64,000 nt of DNA from Sphingomonas sp. Mn802worker (GTDB lineage: Bacteria; Pseudomonadota; Alphaproteobacteria; Sphingomonadales; Sphingomonadaceae), in NCBI RefSeq assembly GCF_000382485.1, contig NZ_AORY01000004.1, positions 62,001 to 126,000 of the forward strand, read 5' to 3'. A program made the translations under genes and the position numbers. Below the pieces are notes generated by a model that worked only from the letters and a program-made list of their open reading frames with translations, was not told the origin of the DNA and ran no database searches. Below are positions 33,236-42,142 of this stretch, piece after piece. The first letter of the stretch is position 1; the number at the start of each line of letters is the position of its first letter.

Positions 33236-36200
33236 TCAGAAGCGGTAGCGCGCGCCGACCAGGTAACGCGCGGAGCCTTCCGCGAGGTACCAGACGTTGC
33301 TCTCGTCACGACCGTAGCTGCGTACGCCTTCCTCGTTCAGGTTGATCGCCTCGAATCCGAGCGAGAAGCGCGGCGTCAGATCGAAGTTCATCGACAGGTC
33401 GAGCTGGCCGTACGGCGCCACGAACACCGGGTTGCGATCGTTGCCGCCGCGGTTGATGTCCGACAGGAACTTGTCGCGCCAATTGTACGATACGCGGATC
33501 GACACGCCGTTCTTGTCGTAGATTAGCGTCGCGTTCGCGGTGTCGGACAGGCCGACCAGCGCGAAGGTGTTCGCCGTCGGCGGTGCCGCCACGTCGATCC
33601 CGACGTTGCCGCGCACCAGCGTGTAGCTCGCCGCGATACCGAAGCCGGTATTGCCGAGGAAGTACTGGCCGGCGAATTCGGCACCGTAGATGTGCGCGTC
33701 GCGGTTGTTGATCGGCGTGTTGACCGCGAAGTTGAACAGGGGATCCTGCGCATTCGCAATAACGTCATACTGACCCAAGACCTGGTCGACGAAGCCCTGG
33801 TTCAACGAACGGCTGGCGGCATTGTAGTTCGCCGCGAACTGCGCGTTGGTGGCCGCGATGTTCCCGTTATTGGCCTGCAACAGCGCGGTGTAGGTGAACA
33901 GGTTGACGTCGGTGATGTCGGCCTTGAACGTGTTGTTCAGCTGGTCGCGCGCGGTACCCGAACGCGTTCCTGCCGCACCCGAGGTCGGGTCGCGCAGGCC
34001 GAACAGGTTGCGGTTGACCACCGTGTTGCCGATGAAGTCATGGACGCGCTTGTCGAAGAAGCCCGCCGACAGGAAGATGTCCTTGCGCGGATACCATTCA
34101 ACCGACACGTCGATATTGTCCGACGACAGCGGCAGCAGGTTGGTGTTGTTGGCGTTGCCGGTCGCGACGCCGCCGATCGCGGTCGGACGACCCGGCGCAC
34201 CGACGCCGGTCGAGGCGAACAGGTTGCCGTACGGCGCACGCGAGATCGTCTTGCTGTACGATGCACGCGCGAACAGATTGTCGACCACCTCGATCTTGGC
34301 GTCGACCGCCGGCAGCCAGTTGTCGTAGCTCCCGCGATCGCTGATCGGCTGCTGATCGTTCGAATAGCTGATGCGGAAATCGTTGTCCGAGGTCCAGATG
34401 ATCGCCTGCGGCACCACCTGAAGCGAGGTCGCGCGCACCTTGGTATTCTCGTAGCGAACCCCCGCCACGACGTTCGCATTACGCCCGAAGACCTGGCCGC
34501 TCCACGAACCTTGAATATAACCCGACCAGATGCTCTCGCGAACGCGGTTGTCGTTGTTCGCTTCGATGTTGTTGGTGTGGTTCACGCCATCGTTGGTGAT
34601 CCCGCTGTAGTAATTGTACAGCGAGTTATACAGCTTGGTGGCGTCTTCGGTCCGGAACGCGACCAGCGAGCTGCCGGTGACACCGGGATTGTGATTCTCG
34701 AACTTGCACACGCCGCAGAACTGGAACACCTGACCGGGTGCCAGACGCTCGATATCGGGCGGCAGCGAGTTGCCCCAGTCGCCCAGCGTCTGGTTGGTGT
34801 TGAACTGCGTCTGGCGCGTGTTGGTCACACGGTAATCGCCACCGGCGTCGAAGCGGAACTGGTCGTTGAGCTCCCATCCGGCATCGGCGCGCAGTTCCTT
34901 GATTCGCTGCGTCTGCGCCGAGTTGAACTGGCGCTGCACCGCGCTCGACAGGTCGCCCGCGTCGATCACGCCGTTGTTGTTACCCTTGATGAAGGGAACG
35001 CCTGCCGGGGTAACGCTGCGCACGCCGTCGTTGATCGTGATCGACTGCGTCGGGAAGCCCTTGTCGCTGAGCGTCAGCGACTGTGCCGCGACGACCGGCG
35101 CGTTGAACGCGACGGTGGTCGAGGTCTGTCCATTCGGATTGTCGGGCAGGCTGTCCGCCTTGCCGATGTGACCGTCGATCGCGAAGGTGAAGCGATCGGT
35201 CGGCTTCCACTCGATGTTGCCGCCGAAATCGTACAGCTTGTTCTTCTGCGCGCGGTACGCCTGCTCGAACGCCGCGTCCTTCACGCCGTTGATCGTCTCG
35301 GCGAGAAAGGTCGTCGTCGCGACGCCGTTGCTGGCGTCGTCGAAGGTCACGTTGCTGAACGGACGGTTGAACCAGTTCGACTGGGTCGAGCGACGCTCCG
35401 ACTGCTTCAACTGCGCATAGAGACCGTCGGCGGTGAAGGTCAGCGTGTCGGTCGGGCGGAACTGCAGGATTCCCTGCCCGTTGATGCGCTCACGGCTCGC
35501 CTCCGAGAAGTGGTAGCGCGAGTCGTTCGGCACCGAGACGAGCGGGTTGCCGGTCGGCAGGTTGTTGTACTTCGTCGCCGCGTTGACGAAGCCGTTGGCG
35601 GGGTTGAGGAAGTCGCTGAGCGTGCGGATGTTCCAATTGTCCGGCGCGACGCTGGCGAAGCTGAAATTGCGCTTCTGATAGCTGCCGAACAGCGACACGC
35701 CGAAGCGTTGCTCGGGGTCGGACCAGGACGCGGTGCCGGTGACTTCCGGGGTCACGCGCGCGCCGCAGTCGAGGCAGTCGGACGAACTGTTGTCGTAGCT
35801 CCCCTTTGCGCCGATCGAGCCGAGGAAGCCCGAATCCTTGGTGTCGAGCGGGCGACGGCTGACGACGTTGATCGTCGCGCCGATCCCGCCCGAGGGGATC
35901 GCGGCGCGACCGGTCTTGTAGACCTCAAGCGTCTTCACGCCTTCCGACGCCAGGTTGGAGAAGTCGAACGAACGGCCGAACCCGCCCGCGCCGTCACCGC
36001 CCTGGTCGCCGCCGACCGCAACGATGTTCGAGGTGGCGAGCTGACGCCCGTTCAGCGTGACGAGGTTGTACTGTGCACCAAAACCGCGGACGGTGACCGT
36101 CGAGCCTTCGCCGTTGCGGCGGTCGATCGACACGCCGGTGATGCGCTGGAGCGACTCCGCGAGGTTGGTGTTCGCGAACTTGCCGATGTCCTCGGCGCTG

Positions 36201-36526
36201 ATCGCATCGACGACGCCGTTTGAATCGCGCTTGATCGCGATCGAGCGTTCCAGCGACGCGCGGATGCCGGTGACGACGATGTCGCCATCGGTCGAGCTGT
36301 CGGGTACCGGATTGGTCGGGCTCGCCTCGCCGGGCGTGGCCGCCTGGCTGGTGGTGTCGGCCTGCGGCGTGCCCTGCTGCGGGTCGGCGGGGGCGGCGGG
36401 ATTGGTCGCCTGCGCGTCGGTCGGTGCCTGCGCGTTCGCGGCGCTGGCCATCATCAGGCCGGCGGCGAGGCCGATCATCGAGGTTGAGCGCACGAGTGCG
36501 CACGACAGCTTCATCGCTTTCATCAT
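33236..36526 (-). CDS. TonB-dependent receptor (Xanthomonas/Caulobacter type), 1096 aa
   Basis: Outer-membrane active transporter, probably for an oligosaccharide. Signal peptide in the first 35 residues (ends ASAANAQA), then a Pro/Ala/Thr/Gln-rich linker and the TonB box region DIVVTGIRASLERSIAIKRD. The plug domain reads ISAEDIGKFANTNLAESLQR with GVSIDRRNGEG and VTVRGFGAQYNLVTLNGRQL. The 22-strand barrel ends in the outer-membrane consensus ...YLVGARYRF. This sequence style is the TonB-Xanth-Caul family, common in carbohydrate loci. ATG 36526 (tandem with 36523) follows GGGGAAGG. Divergent from lacI and next to a LacI-type operator. Confidence 0.94.
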   Translation of the reverse strand: MMKAMKLSCALVRSTSMIGLAAGLMMASAANAQAPTDAQATNPAAPADPQQGTPQADTTSQAATPGEASPTNPVPDSSTDGDIVVTGIRASLERSIAIKRDSNGVVDAISAEDIGKFANTNLAESLQRITGVSIDRRNGEGSTVTVRGFGAQYNLVTLNGRQLATSNIVAVGGDQGGDGAGGFGRSFDFSNLASEGVKTLEVYKTGRAAIPSGGIGATINVVSRRPLDTKDSGFLGSIGAKGSYDNSSSDCLDCGARVTPEVTGTASWSDPEQRFGVSLFGSYQKRNFSFASVAPDNWNIRTLSDFLNPANGFVNAATKYNNLPTGNPLVSVPNDSRYHFSEASRERINGQGILQFRPTDTLTFTADGLYAQLKQSERRSTQSNWFNRPFSNVTFDDASNGVATTTFLAETINGVKDAAFEQAYRAQKNKLYDFGGNIEWKPTDRFTFAIDGHIGKADSLPDNPNGQTSTTVAFNAPVVAAQSLTLSDKGFPTQSITINDGVRSVTPAGVPFIKGNNNGVIDAGDLSSAVQRQFNSAQTQRIKELRADAGWELNDQFRFDAGGDYRVTNTRQTQFNTNQTLGDWGNSLPPDIERLAPGQVFQFCGVCKFENHNPGVTGSSLVAFRTEDATKLYNSLYNYYSGITNDGVNHTNNIEANNDNRVRESIWSGYIQGSWSGQVFGRNANVVAGVRYENTKVRATSLQVVPQAIIWTSDNDFRISYSNDQQPISDRGSYDNWLPAVDAKIEVVDNLFARASYSKTISRAPYGNLFASTGVGAPGRPTAIGGVATGNANNTNLLPLSSDNIDVSVEWYPRKDIFLSAGFFDKRVHDFIGNTVVNRNLFGLRDPTSGAAGTRSGTARDQLNNTFKADITDVNLFTYTALLQANNGNIAATNAQFAANYNAASRSLNQGFVDQVLGQYDVIANAQDPLFNFAVNTPINNRDAHIYGAEFAGQYFLGNTGFGIAASYTLVRGNVGIDVAAPPTANTFALVGLSDTANATLIYDKNGVSIRVSYNWRDKFLSDINRGGNDRNPVFVAPYGQLDLSMNFDLTPRFSLGFEAINLNEEGVRSYGRDESNVWYLAEGSARYLVGARYRF

Positions 36527-36613
36527 CCTTCCCCTTTGAACCCGGTGGCCGTCCCTCGGCCGTCGATCCGGGCGCAATCTTTGTTACGTACTGTGTCGCG
36601 TCGTATCGAAGCC

Positions 36614-36625
36614 GACATCGATGTC
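36614..36625. promoter_or_regulatory. LacI-type operator 1, overlapping a TTGACA -35 box of the TonB receptor
   Basis: Perfect palindrome GACATCGATGTC inside the longer shared string CCGACATCGATGTCAACG. On the minus strand, reading toward the receptor, it overlaps a consensus -35 hexamer TTGACA (plus-strand 36622-36627). A bound repressor would block RNA polymerase. The same 18 bp recurs at 36757-36774. The 330-bp gap 36527-36856 holds these two sites and no gene. Confidence 0.8.
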
Positions 36626-36758
36626 AACGTACGACCAAAGGCGTGCTTGTTTTGCGCGCGATTGTGACAAAAATGCACTTGGCTTTGCTTCTCGCGCTGA
36701 AAGGGCGGCGACTCACCAGAGCTATGATCCGTGCCTTGACCTCGCACACACTTTGCCC

Positions 36759-36770
36759 GACATCGATGTC
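36759..36770. promoter_or_regulatory. LacI-type operator 2, upstream of lacI
   Basis: Second copy of GACATCGATGTC with the same flanks (CC before, AACG after), 145 bp from the first and 87 bp before the lacI start. On the plus strand a TTGACC (about 36736) is placed so that its -10 would fall in this palindrome, which suggests autoregulation. Two sites about 14 helical turns apart would also allow looping. Confidence 0.78.
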
Positions 36771-36856
36771 AACGAGCGCGAACGATAGGGGCGCGTTTGC
36801 ATGAACGTGGCGCGGGTGACAGCATCGACGTTCGCGAGGTCGACGAGCTGCCAATC

Positions 36857-37876
36857 ATGAAGCCGATCACGATCAAGGATGTCGCCGAGCGCGCGGGCGT
36901 GTCGCCGAAGACGGTGTCGCGCGTCATCAACGGCGAGGCGCACGTCCGGCCCGAAATACGGGAAAAGGTGGCGCGGGTGGTGGCGGAGATGAACTATCGC
37001 CCGAACGCCTTCGCGCGCGGATTGTCGAGTTCACGGTCGTATCTGGTCGGTTTGTTCTTCGATGATCCGGCGTCGGGCTATGCCGCGACGATCCAGCGCG
37101 GCGCGATCGAGCAGGCGCGCGCGCTTGGCCGGCACATCGTGATCGAGGCGATCACGTTCAAACGCTCAGACTGGCGCGAGCGGCTGATCGACAGCCTTAC
37201 CGCGCTTCGGCTGGGCGGTGCGATCCTCACCTCGCCGATCTGCGACCGCGCCGATCTGCTCGACATCTTCGAGCAGCACGACGTGCCGGTGGTGCGGATC
37301 GCGCCGGGAACCGAGCTGGATCGAACGCCGCAGGTGCGGATGGACGACCGCGACGCCGCGCGCGTGATGACCGAGCATCTGCTGTCGCTCGGCCACCGCG
37401 ACATAGCGTTCGTCTGCGGCAACCCGACGCACAGCGCGTCGCAGCGGCGCTGGGAGGGGTTCAGCGATGCGATGCGCGCCGCCGGGCTGACGCCGCCGCC
37501 AGGGCGGGTCGTTCAGGGTGACTTTCGCTTCCGATCCGGGTTCGACGTGGCCGAGGCGTTGTTCGATCGCGGCGCGCGGCCGAGCGCGGTCTTCGCCAGC
37601 AATGACGAGATGGCGCTCGGCGTGATGGTGGCAGGGATGAGCCGGCAGATCGCGGTGCCGCGGGCGGTCTCGATCGTCGGGTTCGACGATGCCGAGATCG
37701 CGCGCATGGCGTGGCCGCAGCTGACCACGATCCGCCAGCCCAATCACGCAATGGGTGCCGGTGCGGTCGACCTCGTCATCCATCAGCAGGACGCGGGCGG
37801 CGCGGTCGAGCCATGCCGTATCCTGCCTTACGAACTCGTCATCCGCGGTAGCTCGGCGCCGTTCGCGACGGGCTGA
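36857..37876 (+). CDS. LacI-family transcriptional regulator
   Basis: Sugar-responsive repressor (339 aa). N-terminal HTH: ITIKDVAERAGVSPKTVSRV (residues 4-23), followed by the minor-groove hinge helix region NYRPNAFARGLSS. The periplasmic-binding-protein-like effector domain includes YLVGLFFDDPASGYAA, VRIAPGTELDRTPQVRMDD, RDIAFVCGNP and PSAVFASNDEMALGV, then VSIVGFDDAEIARMAWPQLTT. ATG 36857 places the HTH at the very N-terminus as usual. The palindromes in the divergent promoter are the obvious targets. The 3' end overlaps the MFS gene antisense by 38 bp. Confidence 0.94.
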   Translation: MKPITIKDVAERAGVSPKTVSRVINGEAHVRPEIREKVARVVAEMNYRPNAFARGLSSSRSYLVGLFFDDPASGYAATIQRGAIEQARALGRHIVIEAITFKRSDWRERLIDSLTALRLGGAILTSPICDRADLLDIFEQHDVPVVRIAPGTELDRTPQVRMDDRDAARVMTEHLLSLGHRDIAFVCGNPTHSASQRRWEGFSDAMRAAGLTPPPGRVVQGDFRFRSGFDVAEALFDRGARPSAVFASNDEMALGVMVAGMSRQIAVPRAVSIVGFDDAEIARMAWPQLTTIRQPNHAMGAGAVDLVIHQQDAGGAVEPCRILPYELVIRGSSAPFATG

Positions 37877-39089
37877 ACGGGGCGGCGACGAACGCGGGCA
37901 GCAGGGCGGCGGCGAGCGTCAGCGCCGCGAATACGCCGAACAATGTCGTGAAATCGTTCGCGGTGACCGACAGCGCCAGCAGCGGCGCGACGACCTGCGG
38001 CAGCGTGTTGGCGAGGTTGAGCACGCCAAGGCTCCGCCCTGCACCCGAGCTCGTCGGCAGCAGCAGCATGGCATGGCCGATGTTGAGCGCCTGGAAGATC
38101 GACACGCCGGTCGCGAAGACGACGTAGCACGCCGCCGCCCCGATCCAGCCGCCCGGTATCCAGCCGATCGATGTGCCGCGACCCAGCACCGCCATGCCGA
38201 CCAGACCCGCCGTGGCGACGATCGCGGTGGCGGCGAGGAAGCGCTCGCGGTGGCCAACACGGTCGGACCAGCGGCCGAGCATGAGCGCGAGCGGCACGGG
38301 CACCATTGTGGCGATGACCAGCAATCGCGCGACGATCGCGGGCGCATCGCCGGCGCTGCCGATCACGCGTGCGAGGTATAGGAACAGGCACAGCCCGACG
38401 CCGCTGTTGGCGATCTGCACCAGCAGCCGTGTCGTCCACGCGACCGCCAGCGCGAGGGGCGCGTGGGTGGCATCCGGCTCAGCCGATGTCGCCGACGCGA
38501 TCCGATCCGGCGACCTGAACAACAGCGGCGCGACGCCTGCCGTCATCAATCCGGCGACGAGCGCCAGCCGCGCCCCCTCGTGTTCGGCCACACTCACGAC
38601 CAGCGCCGAAGCCGCTGCGGCGAGCGGCGCGCCGAGCGTCAACAGCGCCGCCGCGGTGTTCTTCTGCGTCGATGGCACCTCCTCCGCGATCAGCGCGGAG
38701 ACCTGCGCCAGCAGCATGTTGAGCGCGACCTGAAACGCGATCACCGCGGTGACAATCGCTGCTCCGCTGTGCGCGACCGCGATGCCGGCGAACGACGCCG
38801 CGGTGGCGAGCAGCCCGGCGATCATCCATCCGCGCCGGCCGCCACCCAGCGCAACCGAACGGTCGCCGAGCCAGCCGAAGGCGATGTTGGCGAACCCCGC
38901 CGCCAGCGCGCCCGCAACGCTGCACCAGGCGAGCAGCGCGTAGCGCGCATCGGGTGCGAAGGCGGTAAGCTTCAGCGGCAGCAGCAGCGTGAGGAGGGGA
39001 GTGTAGCCGATGATGCCGCCCGTCGAGGCGAGCGCATAGCGAAGCAGCGCGGGCGTATCGAGCCGAGCCGAGGCCGGCTCAGCGCGCAT
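37839..39089 (-). CDS. MFS transporter
   Basis: Twelve-helix major facilitator (416 aa) in the inner membrane. Hydrophobic segments include ALASTGGIIGYTPLLTLLLPL, SVAGALAAGFANIAFGWLGD (motif-A-like loop GWLGDRS), GWMIAGLLATAASFAGIAVA and LLVIATMVPVPLALMLGRWSD. The repeated GWLGDRS / GRWSDRVGHR loops between TM2-3 and TM8-9 are the family's signature. Likely a sugar or metabolite permease given the LacI neighbour, but specificity is not readable. Its start overlaps the end of the upstream 772-aa gene by 11 bp, so they are co-translated. Confidence 0.85.
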   Translation of the reverse strand: MRAEPASARLDTPALLRYALASTGGIIGYTPLLTLLLPLKLTAFAPDARYALLAWCSVAGALAAGFANIAFGWLGDRSVALGGGRRGWMIAGLLATAASFAGIAVAHSGAAIVTAVIAFQVALNMLLAQVSALIAEEVPSTQKNTAAALLTLGAPLAAAASALVVSVAEHEGARLALVAGLMTAGVAPLLFRSPDRIASATSAEPDATHAPLALAVAWTTRLLVQIANSGVGLCLFLYLARVIGSAGDAPAIVARLLVIATMVPVPLALMLGRWSDRVGHRERFLAATAIVATAGLVGMAVLGRGTSIGWIPGGWIGAAACYVVFATGVSIFQALNIGHAMLLLPTSSGAGRSLGVLNLANTLPQVVAPLLALSVTANDFTTLFGVFAALTLAAALLPAFVAAPFSPSRTAPSYRG

Positions 39090-41394
39090 CGGTCAGGTCG
39101 ATCGTCGCCTCCGTCGCGGGATTGTCGCGCAACACCAGTGTCGCGGTCGCGGCGTGTGGCACGGAGAGTGATGCGCCGGTGAAGCCATCGGGAACGTCAT
39201 GACCGCCTGCCGACCGCAGCAGGAACAGCGACGTGCCCGTGATCGTGCAGGTTGCTTCCCTACACGACACGCCCGTGAGCGCCGGCAAACGCACCAGCGT
39301 GCCGAGCGCCTGCCAGTCGCCCACCACTTCGTCCCGTACGATGCGGTAGCGTAGCGGCCCATGCGCGTCTCGGCCGAGCGCGGCAGGATTGAGCACCGCG
39401 ACGGCGACATGGTCGTCCTGCAATTGCACCGGCAGCCGGACGCTGTCGTTGGCCGATGCGACCTCGATCATGTCATGGTCGCGAAACACGGTGCCTGCGT
39501 CGGCGCGCAGCGAAAAGGTCAGGCGAGCGTCGGACGCGATCGCCGCGCCACCGTTCAACCGGATCGGGACGGCGCGCGGGCTGATCGGGGTGCTCGATCG
39601 GTCGAGCAACGTCGCCGCCGGTCGCGCCGCCGCGACCTTCACCGCGACGGCAACGCTGCGTCCGTCGGACAGCGTCGCGCGAGCAGCGGGCGTCTGCCCG
39701 ACCGTCAGCGCCGTCGTAGCCGGTGCGCTCAGCACCAAGTGGTCGCTCGTGCCTGAACGCGTCAGCACTCCGGGCTGGAAGACGGTGTCGCCGACCGTCA
39801 GGCTCGAGACCTGATCGAGCCGCGTTCCCGTCATGACGCCGTCGCGGTCGCCGGCGTGCAGCGTTAAGCGATCGATCCGGCTCGCCTCGGCATAAGCGCG
39901 TAACTTGACCGACTTGGGCGCGGTGGCACCGTAGCTTTGGACCTGAAGCGTCAGCATGCCCGGCTTCACATCGGTAAGCGGCACCTTCAGGTGCAGCGCA
40001 TCGCCTGCCACCTCGAACGGCACCGCACGCTCCAGCCCGTCGCGTGTCACGCGCACCGACGATACGCACGCCGCCGCGCCACCGATCAGCGTCAGCGGTG
40101 CGTCACGTCCGACGACCAGCGTCGCGTCGCCCGCGCTCCATCCTGTCGCGGTCGGCGCGACGAGCCGGAACTCGGGGCCGTCGAAGCTCGCAAAGCCCCA
40201 TAGGCCGTGCAATGTGCCCGTTGCCGCCGCAGCGGACGCCAGCTTGCTGCGATCACCGACCACAAAGCCGCCGCGCGCCGGATCGGCGCTGAGCGGCACG
40301 TCGACGGGGCCAGCTTCCCCGGTGACACGCAGCCGCATATTATGGGCATAATCGGTCGAGTAGACGAGCGGCGCGCCCGCGACCGGCAGCACCAGATCGG
40401 GCTGCGCGATGCACAGGGCGGCGGTCGTACCCGCCTCAAGCGGCGGACGCGCAGGCGCGGCAACGGTCGGCAGCGCGGCGACCAGCACCGACTGCGGCTT
40501 GCGGAACGACGGCACGGTGTTGAGCAGTAGGTCAGTGCGTGCGCCATGCTGGACGTTCAGCGCCGGAATGAACTGCAACTGCGCGGACTGGAACGCGCCC
40601 AGCATCCGCGCCAGATCGCGGAACACGCCGATATAGGCGCTGTAGTAACCGTACCCCGCCTGCGGGGTGGCGGCGAGTTGCAGCGCGATGTTGGCGGGCG
40701 CGCCGGCAAGCGTCTGCGCAATCGAGCTGGTCTGCCCGTCCGCCAGCACCGCCGCGCTCTGCCCCGGCGTCAGACAGGCGGCGCGCGGGTCCTCGCCCGG
40801 TTGCAGGCAGGCGGGGTCGAGCTTCACCGCCAGGCTCTTCGCCAATACCGGCGATCGTTCCGCTACCTCCGCGGCGGAATGCCCGCGCAACTGCGCTACG
40901 AACATTTCGAGCCGCGTGCGATCGAGCATCGCCTGGTTGAGGTCCTGCGACGCGCGCACGAACGCACCGGGACGCTGGCGCACGGCCGAGCGCACCGCCG
41001 CGAACGCGCCGCCGGTATCGGGCACAAGGAAGACAAGCGCCTGCTGCGCGCCTGCGGGCACCGCCACGTCGATCACCGCTTCCTTCGGTTTCCACGTCCG
41101 TGCCTGGCTGAGCCATTGCTCCGGCGGCGGGTTGGTCGCGCCGCGCAGGAAGGCGAGCACCATCCGATAGTGCGCGCCCTGGTCGCTCGGCAGCACCGCC
41201 GCGACGCGCAGCCGGTCGCCGGTGGCGAGATTGGGCACCTGCGACAGCGGAAGCGTCGTCTCTCCGCCGGCGCCGTGATGCGTGACGCTGACCTGCAACG
41301 CCGGGCCGGTCAGGTCGAACGCACCGCCTTGCGCGCGTGCGCTTGGCGAGCCGAGCAGCAGCGACGCAGCCGCGATAGCCGGCACGCCACGCAT
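39079..41394 (-). CDS. Large secreted protein of unknown function
   Basis: A 771-aa protein with signal peptide (MRGVPAIAAASLLLGSPSARAQ) and no motif I recognise. It looks like an all-beta, multi-domain periplasmic protein: many Val/Thr/Ala-rich alternating strands (VDVPLSADPARGGFVVGDRS, SVKLRAYAEASRIDRLTL) and few predicted helices except around residues 150-260. Cysteines occur in likely disulfide pairs (AACLTPGQ with ACLQPGE; SCREATCTI near the C-terminus). ATG 41394 was chosen for the signal peptide; a GTG at 41415 would add seven residues. Its stop is overlapped by the MFS start. Confidence 0.7.
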   Translation of the reverse strand: MRGVPAIAAASLLLGSPSARAQGGAFDLTGPALQVSVTHHGAGGETTLPLSQVPNLATGDRLRVAAVLPSDQGAHYRMVLAFLRGATNPPPEQWLSQARTWKPKEAVIDVAVPAGAQQALVFLVPDTGGAFAAVRSAVRQRPGAFVRASQDLNQAMLDRTRLEMFVAQLRGHSAAEVAERSPVLAKSLAVKLDPACLQPGEDPRAACLTPGQSAAVLADGQTSSIAQTLAGAPANIALQLAATPQAGYGYYSAYIGVFRDLARMLGAFQSAQLQFIPALNVQHGARTDLLLNTVPSFRKPQSVLVAALPTVAAPARPPLEAGTTAALCIAQPDLVLPVAGAPLVYSTDYAHNMRLRVTGEAGPVDVPLSADPARGGFVVGDRSKLASAAAATGTLHGLWGFASFDGPEFRLVAPTATGWSAGDATLVVGRDAPLTLIGGAAACVSSVRVTRDGLERAVPFEVAGDALHLKVPLTDVKPGMLTLQVQSYGATAPKSVKLRAYAEASRIDRLTLHAGDRDGVMTGTRLDQVSSLTVGDTVFQPGVLTRSGTSDHLVLSAPATTALTVGQTPAARATLSDGRSVAVAVKVAAARPAATLLDRSSTPISPRAVPIRLNGGAAIASDARLTFSLRADAGTVFRDHDMIEVASANDSVRLPVQLQDDHVAVAVLNPAALGRDAHGPLRYRIVRDEVVGDWQALGTLVRLPALTGVSCREATCTITGTSLFLLRSAGGHDVPDGFTGASLSVPHAATATLVLRDNPATEATIDLTDAR

Positions 41395-41515
41395 GCGAGG
41401 GGAGGAGAACGCCACCGCTTCGCTTTACCGCGCCCCGCCGCCCGCGCAATCGCGCACGGTCATCATGCGCGGGGGTCTGGCCCACGATCGAAGACCGATG
41501 CGGCGGTTGTGAGCT

Positions 41516-42142
41516 CTACAGATTAAGGTGCACGCCCTCCGTGCGGAAGCGTTGCTCGATCGCGTCGACGCTGCTGCTCTGCGGTGCCGGCATCGCAATC
41601 GCGCGGGCGAGCTCTTTCAGCACCACCGCCTCGAACCCTTCGGCGCGCGCATCAAGCGCGGACCAGCCGACGCAGAAATCATAGGCCAGTCCGACGAAGA
41701 CGCAGCGCGTCACCCGGCGGTCACGCAACGCGCCGGCAAGGCCGGTGCGCGTCGCATGGTCATTCTCGAAAAAGGCGGAATAGCTATCGACCGCCGGGTT
41801 CGTACCCTTGCGCACGATCAGGTCGGCGCGCGCCACCGCCGGCAGGATCGCGGGGTGGAACTCCGCGCCGGCCGTACCCTGAACGCAATGATCGGGCCAC
41901 AGCACCTGCTCGCCATATGGCATCGCGATCACCTCGAACGGCTGCGTGCCGGGATGGCTGCTCGCGAACGAGGAATGACCGGCGGGATGCCAGTCCTGCG
42001 TCACCACGACGTGCGCGAACCGTTCGGCGAGCGCAGCGATCGGCGCCATCACCGCGTCACCGTCCGCCACCGCCAGCCGCCCGCCGGGGCAGAAGTCGAT
42101 CTGCGGATCGACGATAACCAGGGCGTCGGTTGCCGCGATCAC
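41516..42142 (-). CDS. pncA: Nicotinamidase/pyrazinamidase PncA
   Basis: Hydrolyses nicotinamide to nicotinate in NAD salvage (208 aa). Catalytic triad: D12 in VIVDPQIDFCPGG, K112 in VRKGTNPAVDSYSAF and C157 in GLAYDFCVGWSA. Metal-site residues lie in TQDWHPAGHSSF (D50, H52, H56) and LWPDHCVQGT. The isochorismatase-hydrolase fold is complete. The start overlaps the end of the aldo/keto reductase gene (ATGA). Confidence 0.95.
   Translation of the reverse strand: MIAATDALVIVDPQIDFCPGGRLAVADGDAVMAPIAALAERFAHVVVTQDWHPAGHSSFASSHPGTQPFEVIAMPYGEQVLWPDHCVQGTAGAEFHPAILPAVARADLIVRKGTNPAVDSYSAFFENDHATRTGLAGALRDRRVTRCVFVGLAYDFCVGWSALDARAEGFEAVVLKELARAIAMPAPQSSSVDAIEQRFRTEGVHLNL

Noticed and set aside
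33692..36223. 843-codon plus-strand open frame opposite the TonB receptor
   Set aside because: Antisense shadow of a receptor with clear TonB-box, plug and barrel signatures; the translation is Arg/Val/Asp-rich with no domain.
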